Shown here one piece after another: positions 10,763-24,422 of a stretch of 64,000 nt of DNA. Source of the stretch: Syncephalis fuscata (lineage: Eukaryota; Zoopagomycota; Zoopagomycetes; Zoopagales; Piptocephalidaceae); NCBI GenBank assembly GCA_025786725.1, contig JAHLTZ010000013.1:248001-312000 (forward strand). Direction: 5' to 3'. Within the stretch, counting starts at the first letter, position 1. Every line of letters begins with the position of its first letter. Both the position numbers and the translations under genes were made by a program. The notes below the pieces were generated by a model. The model saw nothing but the letters and a program-made list of their open reading frames with translations, had not been told where the DNA came from and searched no databases.

Positions 10763-12029
10763 TTAAGAATGTTTGGCGTAAATCTTTTCTAAATCAGTAA
10801 CATCGTCTACACTTCCTAAAAAGATGCCACTGCGGTCGTGAATATGCTCTGGCACCACGTCTAACATACGCTTACGACCAGTGCTTGCCTTGCCACCTGC
10901 CTGCTCGACTAGCATAGCCATGGGGAAGCATTCGTAGAGAATACGTAGCTTGCCCTTTTTCGACTTGCTATCGGCGGGATAGGCGAAGATACCGCCGTAC
11001 AAAATGGTTCGATGTACATCGCCTACCATAGAACCGATATAACGAGACGAGTAAGGAGAACCGGTGGCTGGATTCTTTAAACTTTCAAAGTATTCCTTGC
11101 ATGCATCGTCCCAATATCTTGAGTTACCCTCGTTGACCGAGTAGATCTTACCACGAGGTGGTATACGAATCTATCAATGACAGCATGTTAGATGCTGTGT
11201 GTAGTTATACCTTTTTAATTACATTAGGATGTGTCAGAATAAATTCGCCAATACTCTAATGATTGTTACCACAATGGTTAGTAGTTAGTAGCCACTATGA
11301 TGCACATATCTTACCGAGTCTAGGGTATAACCATCTACACCGTGGCCAGTTGTCAATAGCAAATTGCACATACTGCCGTAGTTACAGTAGCCGGCAGCAA
11401 CCATTTCGTTTCCAGGGCGTAGTACGTCATCAATTGTACCTGGAGATCCGTCTTTCTATATATACATATACATGTTGATTTACGTAAGTATAGTAATAAT
11501 GTAGATATCATATACTATAGCTTCTTACAATACGGTAAATTCCAAAAATGGTACCAATATTAACTCCGGCATCAATATTGCTACTGCCATCAAGTGGATC
11601 AAATACTACGCAGTATTTGCCACGTAGACCTTCTTCAACAATGAATGCCTCTTCATTCTCCTCTGATACCATTACGGATACCTTGCCGCAAGTTTTGAGG
11701 GCATTGATGAAAATATCGTTCGAAAGAACGTCAAGCTTCTTTACGTCTTCTCCTTGCACGTTGACGGCGCCAGCCAATCCCATACTATCGTATAGACAAG
11801 CCATAAAGTCATAGGCCAGTTAATAGACCCCAATATGGTTGCTTAGTATTTTGAATACTTACAGTTGGATAAGACCGGCCTTGCGTACACAGCTGGCTAC
11901 GTATTTGCAGCCAAGTTGAATACTGGTCAATAGCAGAGTCAAGTCACCAGTGGCATCTGAGTGCTGGTGCTGGTCATTCAATACATGACGCGTCAATGTA
12001 ATCAAATTGGTACGTGTATGGTCAGCCAT
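10763..12029 (-). CDS. FBP1: Fructose-1,6-bisphosphatase
   Basis: ATG at 12029 ([17 protein letters not shown]), stop at 10763, four or so introns. The protein hydrolyses fructose-1,6-bisphosphate in gluconeogenesis in the cytosol. Seen in order: an N-terminal ITLTRHVL segment; [14 protein letters not shown]; the [12 protein letters not shown] loop; the metal-binding motif [22 protein letters not shown]; the substrate-pocket region around [19 protein letters not shown]; and the active-site stretch [20 protein letters not shown]. Metal ligands in DPLDGSSN are present, so the enzyme should be active. A TTG-initiated extension upstream (to 12059) is open but unlikely to be used. FBP1 genes are usually glucose-repressed in fungi; no operator can be demonstrated here. 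Confidence 0.95.
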
Positions 12030-12595
12030 GATAGGTACAGAGAAATGTTTTAGTGGCAACTACACTGATGGCGGGTTATATTTAATAGCTAGAATGCGGC
12101 ACTTGTTCAAGGAGTAGAGCGAATGTGTGGGAAAGATATGGGAAACGAGTAATATGCGTGGCGGTTTTTATGACCATGCAGCCACGTCAGCCATTCGGAA
12201 TAAATCGGAGGCATCCACGGCAACCAATTTCAGGTTATAAAATAATGATAATTGTAATAACAAACAATAGCAGTATAACATTAAACTTACTGTGCAGTAT
12301 ATTTAAGACTGTCTATTTCAAAGGATTAAGACAAACAATACAAATCAATAGTGTGTTTATGTTGGTGGATTTGATTAATAAATAGTTGTTATATATTGCA
12401 CATTGTCATCAGTCATATTAAACAAGTAAATACATTGAATATGTAAATATAATCAACTAATTGCTTAGTATGCAATAATAATAGTTATATTAATTAAAAT
12501 GCTTTAATTATGTACATATTTTATACTAAATAGCACTTTATTATTACTGTAAATACCAATTATGCCTGCATAATGGAAAACAGTTACAAATAATC
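12030..12595. other. Intergenic region
   Basis: 566 bp upstream of FBP1 and downstream of the F-box gene. It should hold the FBP1 promoter. No supportable ORF or repeat was seen. Confidence 0.4.
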
Positions 12596-14553
12596 TTATT
12601 TAAATTCCACAAATTCCAACGTTTTACAATCATCAACAGCTAATCGCTCGATACTGTTTTCGCTAATCAGTATAATATCATTGCCTGCTTTTATAACCTG
12701 AGAATAATGATTACAGGGTAAACGTGCAATTACTTCGTGAGTATCAAGATCCATAATAATTAGTATGCCACAAGTGTTGCGTACAAATAACAATGATCCC
12801 AACACGTGAGGTGTTTCCAATCGATCATTGATGTCAAACATCACACTGTCTATCATGTCCAAGCGTGCATACTGTTGATCTTGTGTCTTAACAGTGTCAA
12901 TAAAAAGCTGTATTTGATGATCCCAGCGCTTATATTGATTGCGCATACCGGTATATGTGCTGGTTATGGGACATAATTCACTTAATTGAATATTATGCGT
13001 ATTAACTACTGAAATAGACTGTTTATCCGCTGGTTGCGTTATATCCGATTCATCAAATCCAAACCTTTCGTTTTTTTTCTTGGTTGATCGCCAAAAAGTC
13101 TTGCTGCTTTTAATAAGACTATTAAGGTTTCTGCGCTTGTCATTCGATGTCTTTTGCTGCTTCTCGTCCACCAGTGAGACTATAGTGCTAACACCACTGC
13201 TTGGGGAATTTGCGCTAAAACTAAATATACATCCTTCAGGTTTACTACCATCTCGAGAACCAGCAATGACCAAAAGTCGCGATAGTGATCCATCATGAGA
13301 CTGATCGTGCAACACTGGCATAAATGCAATACTGCTGATGGCAAGTCCTGGTGCTACAGCCATTTGGGCAATAAGTTTGCCATTAAATGGCGACCAGATG
13401 CAGAATAGTCCATCCTCATGTTCGGTGGCAATATAGTTAAAATGACGGAAATCCATATAAATACCCATTGTTTTCTTCTTTGCTAATATCAATGTTTTAA
13501 CACGATGTTCCTCAGATTGCTTATTGTCATAGACGATAAACCACGGATACATGGTATCTTTATCTATTCCAACCATTGTTACTTGGCGTTGTTTTGACTG
13601 ATCATCAGCAGATGGAGAATGACTGGCAGACTCTTGTGGGGATGGCAGTGTATATGTTAGCCAGTCCTTGAATTTATTCATTGGAATGTTGACTATATCT
13701 ATTAAACGTAGTGTTGATTCGCTGGCATCGTATATACGAATACCATGGCAGTAGGGGGTTTCTTCCGTAGTATCGATTAACTTGGTGGTCAATAAACGCT
13801 GATTCCAGTTTATGTCGGCCAGTATTTCACGAGAAGAGCCAACGGTCTGTGGTATGTCGAAACGACCAACAGTCTTCCAATCTGGAAAAGACCATATAAG
13901 AACTTGGTAATCACTTGTAGAATTTGTATGTCCACAGACTGCAATAATTCCTGTGGTCGGTGAAGTATAGTCAACTGCAAAACTGCGTTCTAGCTTTAAA
14001 CCTGTCAATCGTTTAGATCTAAAGAGCTGCTGTGTTGCTTGATCGTCTGTTGCTTTACCAATAATTGGTATTACAGAAATTGGCTTGTTATTCAAGTTAT
14101 TTGCCAAACGATCAAGCTGTTCTATTTCTCATTCTCTTCCAATAATAAACCGGCATTTTGCCTATCAGCCGTTTGATCTAAACCGTAACACTGTCCATAA
14201 CGACTCCAGCGTGTTCGAACAGATATACATTCTTTTAGTGTTTTGCGCCATTCTTGAGTGGGTATTGACTGGAAAGAAAGTCCATTGCTCCAAGTGTTGA
14301 AATGAAATCGGTAAGCACAGAACCAAATGATTTCATTTTGGCAAATACTATTAAAGTAAATAGCGTATCAATATACCGAGAATAAATCTAAACTAGCTTA
14401 CCTGTGAAGACGACGACATGTACTACTTAATGCAGCTATGCTACTGATATCTTGACTAGCAAAATAAAATATATTCAATAGCACGCTATCTTCTGCGGTT
14501 GCAAAAAAGCAACGAGGTGTGGCAATTGCCAATTCCGAAGTAGAAGATGCCAT
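12596..14553 (-). CDS. F-box protein with propeller-like C-terminal part
   Basis: ATG at 14553 opens an exon whose residues about 20-50 (SVLLNIFYFASQDISSIAAL then STCRRLHR) have the F-box pattern for Skp1 binding. An intron (GTAAGC...AATAG) is followed by an exon with EIIWFCAYRFHF and TQEWRKTLKECI, typical of the region after an F-box. The long 3' exon (stop 12596) has WD-like strands: GIIAVCGH, YQVLIWSFPDWKTVGRFD, YIATEHEDGLFCIWSPFNGK, and a final LLFVRNTCGILIIMDLDTHE. It therefore looks like an SCF ubiquitin-ligase substrate receptor. One oddity: around 14125-14135 the frame breaks in an AAA run. Either one base is missing there, or a 62-nt intron with a poor GTTTAG donor removes the spot. 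Confidence 0.7.
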
Positions 14554-15615
14554 TGAAATGTTGAATAGAAAGAATAAGGTGGCCGTTTGAGCGTTGCCGT
14601 AGACAAATCGTTACTGGCCTTACTATCGTGTGACATTGTATTCAACATCAAACAACCGTCGCAAAAACTTGTTTGGATCTCAAACTTTTATTCAAAAAGC
14701 AGTGTTACTCTCTAAATACTTGGAAACATAGTTATATAACGCTTTATTGATTTACATTAGCTTATTTTATCAACTAGTAGCAATTGTATAGAACTTGGCT
14801 GTGTAAAGGCAGTGCCATATAATTGTTTAATACTTGGAACAACCGCTAGAGTAGTGTTAATATTGAAATCGAGCAGTAATCACTTGTAAAGTAATACATT
14901 GTTTTGTTGGTTTATATTAAATAAAATACCTTGACTATTAAAAGCAACGATTTAACATACAATTATAGCATTTAAAACTGCAACAATATGCTGCAGCTGT
15001 ATATTTGATCCATTTATTTACAATTAATACTAGCAATATACCTATACGCTAAATGTATGTAATACTATTACAATTAATTTAAATGTGAATAATTGATTTA
15101 CTTTCATATTCAAACGATAACACATCATTTAACTTGAACAAACTTCAACGCCCGCCTCACCATACGTATGGTATAAAAACGGCAATAAACAGGTAACGGA
15201 ACTTCGGCTTTTTATTCCGATACATGAGTCATTTTATAGAAATGATTAAACAAATATACATTCTACAGTATACAACGTTTAACAATGAGTGTGCCCTATC
15301 AGTTATACCTTTAACAAAAGCCAATCAGTGATCAATAAACAAAACTGTGCCCATGCTACTAACATCCATTGTTACATGATCAATAATGTTTTAGTTGTCC
15401 TAATAGGGGTAACAATAATTTGAACTATAAATAAAACAAAACAATCATTTGTTATCAACCTATTCCTTTTTCTACTTCTATATTCAATCTTATACTGCTA
15501 CTGCTAGTACCATTACTGGTTAGATTGTTGCCTAGCGAGCAATTGCTAGCAAGTAGCACATAAGCTAACTGGACCTCTACTACTATCGGAAAAGTGCCAG
15601 CTATTCTATTTCTGC
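14554..15615. other. Divergent intergenic region
   Basis: About 1.06 kb between the divergent F-box and LETM1 genes. AT-rich, no ORF or repeat I can support; it holds both promoters. Confidence 0.4.
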
Positions 15616-17595
<1,980 letters not shown>

Positions 17596-18119
17596 GTAAA
17601 TACAGCTGATCTATTAATTAATCCAAAGCTGACAAACGCTAAAACACTAGACAACAGAGATGAAAACTAATGATTATAAATTACAACTACATCTACCGAG
17701 TAATTGACACAATACACATATATACGTGTATCCATTTACTTGATCGTCACACTGAATGTGTTTCAATGTTTGCATGTGTTGTTTTGCGTTTATTATAATG
17801 ACAATACAAATATACATGTATAATATTATATTTGAGATAGTTTATTAGTGATGTGGCTAGCTAGTTTAATTCTCGTGTAATCATAACAGGAAACGATTAA
17901 GAGTCATAGTAATGTGTTTGTGTATTTAGAGGAAATACTTAATTACTGTTAGTCGAGAGTAACAATAAACACTAATACTAGTCAACACATAATTAGTACT
18001 ATTATTTAATAATTATAAACGATTACATTATGATTTAACACTTGTTAGGTTAGAATCTGGATTTTATTTAATTAACAAATAATGACATCCATACTGTGCC
18101 ATAAAAGCTGAAATGATCA
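17596..18119. other. Convergent intergenic region
   Basis: 524 bp between the 3' ends of LETM1 and SDO1; AT-rich, no ORF or repeat recognised. Confidence 0.4.
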
Positions 18120-19244
18120 TTAATCAAACTTTTCATCGTTTTCGGCCATTTCACTCAAGTTAAGTAAATCTACTCGGCCACGGCCGCGCGTCTCGGTCTG
18201 GATTAAGTCGGTGATGGCACGATATTGTCCTGGATCAATAAGACAAACCTATAAGTAGATAGATGATGCGTTTCGTTAATCGCTAATAACAGTGCTATAA
18301 AATTAAATGGCTTACCAATTCATAATCATCCGACCAATCCTCTTCATCTACCGATCCGACAAGCGGCATAAGCTTCTCCTTGGCCTTTTTGGCCTCTTTA
18401 GCAGGCATGCTTACTCGAATACGCATTTGTGCCCGAGCAATAGGAATGATTTGGCGCTCTTGCAGCTGTCGAATAACTTCCAATGCCTTATGTAGCAATA
18501 AAGTTATCGTAATAAATCGTTGCACTAGTTAGCAAATCGAGCTACAGTATACAAATTATACCTACTTGTTGCTTAGCACTGCGATTAGAATTGACCGAAA
18601 GATGCAGTTGCTCAACGGCGCTTTCAATCATTGTTACTGTGTATGGCCGTTTTGTTTCCGGATTGACACATTTCTCTGCTACTGTTGTAATAATATCACG
18701 ATGCAAATTCTCTAATTGATGGGTGCGTTCTCGATCGCTCACTTGCATTTCTCCTTTGGCTAAAATCTATACTGCTCATTGTTAGCTATACCAAACTTTA
18801 AACAAGTCTGTTGGATGGCTGCTTGCCTCGCGAATAATCTCATCATCGTTGTCTTTCTTAAAGCATTTGACTAAATCTGCCTTGCTCGCAACTTGACCCT
18901 TGGAAACGTTAACAAAGATTGAATGGATTTGCAGTACTTCGTCTAAATCGGTTTCTCTATCATAAAATAGTTTATATCCAATATTAATATTTGCTACTTC
19001 GTACGCCAGTGCTTTATTAAAATAGCGTAGCTTTAATTGTCAATTAACTTACACATTGCTACGCCATTCCATTACTTTGTTTTTATAACAAGCAACTTCA
19101 AATCGTTTGCCACCCTTTTTCAGACGCACTATCGACACGTTGGTAAGCCTGTGTATGCAGTTATTATAGTTAGAATCATTGCTATTTAGTCTGATAGCGC
19201 GGGCTTACATACTTGATTTGGTTACTTGGCTGAAAGATTGACAT
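18120..19244 (-). CDS. SDO1: Ribosome maturation protein SBDS/Sdo1
   Basis: ATG at 19244 ([11 protein letters not shown]), stop at 18120-18122, five exons or so. The N-terminal FYSH domain shows [20 protein letters not shown], then [38 protein letters not shown] and [20 protein letters not shown]. The central helical part shows [20 protein letters not shown]. The C-terminal ferredoxin-like part shows [20 protein letters not shown] and [20 protein letters not shown], ending [15 protein letters not shown]. Sdo1 works with the GTPase Efl1 to release Tif6/eIF6 from the 60S subunit in the cytoplasm. All conserved blocks are present, so function is likely intact. It is the last core gene before the inverted-repeat island. 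Confidence 0.95.
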
Positions 19245-19494
19245 TGTAACTGAATGCAAGTGTGTAAAAAAAGAAAAAAGCGGTACAGCGCATCGTTACG
19301 GTTTCATGATCAATTTAATATTTATTTGGTCAATGTCGTGAGTCACGATTGAGCATATTGATAATGGCAATATACAGTCATCATTTTATTTCTTTGTCGA
19401 TATATATATAATATGGAATAAATGGCAATTTTTCTAAAAAAATATTTGTATATTGTATTTTAAAAGCAATAGGTATTAATATAATTTTCTTATT
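19245..19494. other. Spacer between SDO1 and the repeat island
   Basis: 250 bp, very AT-rich, upstream of SDO1, so it carries that promoter; the repeat begins at about 19495. Confidence 0.4.
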
Positions 19495-19695
19495 CTTGTA
19501 TAATTATCTCTGTATATTCAATTCAATAAATTGGGTAATATATATATACTATTATTCATTTACCATTAATATTAATAATGTAAATACGAGTTAGATGCAT
19601 ATAATACTATTCCACTTAATACAAAGCATAAATTGATATTTTATTTAAATCTTTATGTTAGAGCAACTGCAAGAACAGCGACTGAATGAAGAAAA
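19495..19695 (+). repeat. Outer extension of the left arm, shared with the 7896 copy only
   Basis: About 200 bp matching 7896-8100 but absent from the outer end of the right arm. It shows that the original repeat unit was longer than the inverted arms and that the right arm is truncated at AAATAGTTTAAAGC. Confidence 0.8.
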
Positions 19696-22600
19696 TAGTT
19701 TAAAGCAAAAATGATGGATTATCATGCGATAGTTCCAGTCAGCATAGCAACAACAACAACATAGCATTGGCTGTCTGTGTTATCGTCAGGCAGTTGGTTA
19801 TAAGAATGCATATGCCTATTTGCATAACATCTTTTGTGTTTTGCAGAAAACATACCAACTCAATTGAATATCGTGCTACTTATCTATATTCTTGTAAAAC
19901 AACACATTTTAAAATGTAGGTCGTTATAATATGTAGACATAAAAGGTTTGGTCAGCAACCAACCACAGGCTCTAATGTCGTCTGTAGTACCGGTTCAGAA
20001 CAAGTAGCGCAACATAATAAGATCGATGAAATGCGATACAGTTGCCACTGACTATAAGAAAGATGTTGTCGTGAGAGAATACAAAATAAAGTGGTTTAAA
20101 AAGCATTTGCACTTAAGCTAGTAAGCATTCAGCCATTAGCACTAACTGGATGGCATATATGGTATGTGTAATTATAGGCAGTGGGTATATACTATCAGTG
20201 TGAAGAAAGAGAAAGGAAACTGTAATGGCATAGGCTGTGAACTGTGGATCCTGGCAGCCAATATTTATAAAGACGCGTTTAAATTATTAACAAGCGGAAT
20301 GTGAATAATAAAAGTCAATCTACATAACAAATTGGTAGATCGTAGAGCACGTTCTAAGTAAATAAATAGTGCATTAGAAATAAAAGTCATTTAGCACCAA
20401 AAACTACTCATTATCATAAAGTGTGTTGTTAGTAAAATAAAGCAATGATAACAATATGTTTGCAAACACTTCAGCGTTGTGTTTATTGCTACTACAGCTC
20501 TGATCATAGATTGACATCAACTATTGTGTCTATAGATGTTTAGATAATCATTCAGCCATGCATGCATGTGCTACGTTGTACTGGCCCTTGCAGTGTATAA
20601 AGCTACGTGTTTATTCCTGTTTTCATTTAACCAGTTTCACTACACTCTATAGTTCAATATAAATAAGATGTATTTTATTTCTGTTTAGCAGCATTAAAAC
20701 TCAATCGGTAGATTATGTGACACGTCGTTTTTAAAGGAAATCAAGCCATTTCATTTAACTAATAAAGTAATAGAATCAGTTATATCGATCCACCTAATTG
20801 TGTGCAGAATGGCAAGCATTTTGAAAAAGCAGGCGCATTTGATAGTGTCGGAAAATCGCTAGTATGACGGCACAATCAATTAAAAATGGTTGCATTTGGC
20901 AAATCTTTGGGTGCATTGGCCAATTGAATTGATCTTGCGCGGAAATGGCCAGCGAATAAAAAACGAAAGCGAGTAGGTTTGGAAAGAGGGAAGGGATTAT
21001 GATCCGATATACAGATCCGATAGCATCCGTGCACCACAATGTTCCAACTAGGTGCAATACGCCAATAAACAGCCACCACGTACTCTTTGCCAATACTGTC
21101 GATCCTAATTGATAGACATGTCTTAGATTAGGCTCATAAGGGTGTGTGGGCCCATTTTTGCTCGCTATCCCGCCTTCTTCTGTTTCTAGTTGTTAATGCG
21201 CTGTAACCACACTAGTTTACAGTATAAGCATCAGGTATGGTAGTTACATCCAGTGGCGTGGGATCCCTTTGCAGGTTGATCATGATATACTGTGTTCTTG
21301 CTTGTGGGCTGTGTTGAATGTATGGCACAATATTTGCAGACTATTGCGCTATACTGGCTCAGCAATTATATGGCTGCCTGTAATGGGTGGCTGTATACTA
21401 GCGTAGTGCGGAGACATGTGGAAGTTCTGGGTGCGCAGTATCGATATTTAGCAAGTTGGATATTGCTGATGTACACCCACCTCATGTTGATGCGGCAACC
21501 TGTGATGGGTAGCCATATGTTAGTGTCCATTTGTATTGAATGCGCGCTGGAGGTGTGGAGTAGTATTTAACTTGCGGAATGCTACCGCCACACACTAGAA
21601 CTGATGTGGTAAGTAAACACTTATGCTAAGTGAATATTTACTACCATGCTGTTTACTTGTGGGTATTAGTAGAAGATTGTAGTTAACATTAGTCTTAAAT
21701 ATCATCCAAAACTCCTGGTTTACTAGTGAATACAACATAGTGATGGAGCTTACTAGGGAAAGTTTTGTGGGACAGCTAGATGATGTTTATACGATCGCTT
21801 GCGACGTAGTAAAGGCTAACTGTTATATTGCACCTTTTAATAATGCATCAGTGTATGGCAATGCGTTGTTTAATTGCAATGTATTATGATATTCGTGTGC
21901 TCATATTTGCACACTAACTACAACTGGGTAAACCAGTAGCCTAGTAGTGCTTATGGATGCGCTTGAATTGTTATGGTATGTCGTATTGCTTATTAAACCG
22001 CATTGCCATCTTGACAATGCTAGTGTAGTTCTATAAGCTTCTGACATATGATAGTTGCGCCTAGTGGCGGTATCGTCAGTTCATCCGGTGGACGCATAGT
22101 TCTATAATCATTGCCATGATTAACAACTTTTAATATCGCTTTTAGTCTATAATATTTAATAACATATTACAGCAAAAAATGGTTACATCACAGGCCCATC
22201 TTAAGCAACATATAAACAACGACCGGTCAAGTGTTTGTTTATTGTCACTACTAAATAATACTGACACATTTTTGTTATAGCTATTCGACCATTGGTACCA
22301 GGACGACAAGTGCAATCTGGATACATTTGCCATCGTGTTCCACCATTTTGCGTGCAATTTACAATACCAATATTGTCTTTATTGACAGAAGTCACAGTTG
22401 CAGTACTATGTACTGCTGCTGGTAATACCTCTTGGTATGGGTTTCCAAATGGAAGTATATACCCATTTGGTTTTCATCCGCCAAGTGGTGATTGGTGTTG
22501 TAATTACACATCTGCTAAATGTGCTGGTTTGATTGAAGTGGTGGTAATAAAGTGGGAGGTGGTGGGACTTATATACATATATTTAAATAGAAGACTTTAA

Positions 22601-23005
22601 TAAGTAGCATGTATAGGTGTTTATTCCAGTAATATAGTATTATAATAATGACTTCATTATTGTTGTTTATATATTTGCTTATTATATTTACTTGGGTTAA
22701 AAAGTTATTGATACTTGAATAATTAGAATACAACCAAGTGCATCCGATACAACTATCGCATATTATATAGTTTGTTTATAATTAATTTATTACCTATTTG
22801 GTATGACTTGATGATCAAATGACTACATTTAATAGTATTTGCCTAATTGAACTAGATATTCAACCTATTGAACATGGAACCGGGCGGTGAGTTTTATTAA
22901 TAATAAAAATATTTGCTACTATAGATTTATTATTTAGTATGTATATATTCTTAGTCTATGCATATCATTACCACTGTAGATTCACACTGCCATATATCAT
23001 TATAT
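19696..23005 (+). repeat. Left arm of a 3.3-kb inverted repeat
   Basis: Read in reverse complement, this segment matches 26862-30165 almost base for base. The outer limit is AAATAGTTTAAAGC and the inner limit is ATATATCATTATAT. Differences are scattered substitutions and one-base indels, for example GCAGTACTATG here against GCAGTATATG in the right arm, and three small length changes near 20920-20940. Open frames inside (20794-21093 minus, 21292-21570 plus, 22292-22600 plus) match no family I know, and several are broken by these indels in one of the two arms. No transposase was found. Confidence 0.93.
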
Positions 23006-24422
23006 GGTATATTAGACACATTTTATTTTTTATTTACTTTAACAAATCTACTCATTCCATTCACTACGTTATACACGCTATAATTTTAGTACCGCTATTT
23101 ATACAATGAAAATTGTATATTCATATCATTTTATATTATTTCATACTACTTTGACATTAATATATTCAAAATGCCATTTTTATTGCAAACTATTTTTATA
23201 AGATTCAGGTTAATTCGTTTATTTCATTTATTGACCACTTACATTCTAGCTTCAACATTGCCATTCATATTTCTTACATTGTATATTTATCATATTATAC
23301 ACCATTATACTGCCTAATAATATTTAATTATCAATTGAAATTGTTTATTTATTGGTGCAGCATAATATTGCAATAACGATTTCATTATTATCACTTTTGT
23401 TAGTTTGCCGTGATTATCGACTACAGCAATAAAATACAATCAATTTCTATATTTCTTTGTCTCTATTTGCCTTTCACAAAGTATGCCATTGAGCACATTG
23501 TAAATTGCGCTTTTTGGCAAAGCTTATAGATTCTAACACATGATTTGTCCATTAAGTTTTAACATTGTCAAGTAGAGATATAAATAGAACACGTACACTG
23601 CATAACAAAGGCGTGTTGAAGTCAACTGGATGAAAACAATGTTAAACATGTGATTTTATTAGTTTTATTGTCAATATGTAACATAATAATATTGTACATA
23701 CATGCAGGCAAAATGGCTATTCAAAATACTGATGGCCGAGATAGTTTATTTTACAATTTGTAAAAACAACTGTAATATCAGTAACAAAATATAGTACAAA
23801 ATACTACATTAGAATAGTTGTATAATAAAATAGTATTGTGGATTTATTACTTTGAACTCCAAATAGCACTGTAACATTGTCCATTCGTTTACATTCATGC
23901 AGCACGTTAGTGCAGTTATTCGACGGAAGTACATATGCCAATCTTTGTACCTGTTTATTCAGTATGTGTGTATAACACTAGAAAGCTTCAATACTAGTGT
24001 TCAAAGTGTTGCAATGCAGCTAGAAAATAAAAATACATTGTTCTTTACACCTCGTATTTATTCTGATTGTTTCAGTTAACAAACAAGCATAATCCTGCAT
24101 AAATCATACCTATTTTGTGCTAAATATTTTCAACATTTATTTATAGCATCAAAGCTTTTAAGCATTGATGCTCAAAACATCATAATGCATTTAGAACAAT
24201 ATAATTATATTGTTTCTTTATACACATTGCTTTGTTCTAGTTGTTTTTAACCAATAAACGCAATTGCTCTAAATAAGTCATAAGTTTATTTTAGTTTAAA
24301 TACTGCTAGTATTTCACCATCAACTCATGTTTCTTTACTTCAAACAGCTACTCAATCTCAACCTTTGCTTCTTTATCTCAAACAACAATTTTTTGTCACA
24401 AATTTTACTTTATTTTAACATC
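23006..24422. other. Non-repeated spacer upstream of the kinase gene
   Basis: About 1.4 kb of very AT-rich DNA between the left arm and the kinase start. Short ORFs such as 23897-24079 have no recognisable features. The region just before 24423 has pyrimidine-rich runs and a second in-frame ATG at 24327, so the kinase promoter is probably here. Confidence 0.4.

Noticed and set aside
20794-21570. Open frames in the left arm (minus 20794-21093, plus 21292-21570) as real genes
   Set aside because: They begin at non-ATG codons, differ by indels between the two arms in the first case, and match nothing I know; listed only as arm content.
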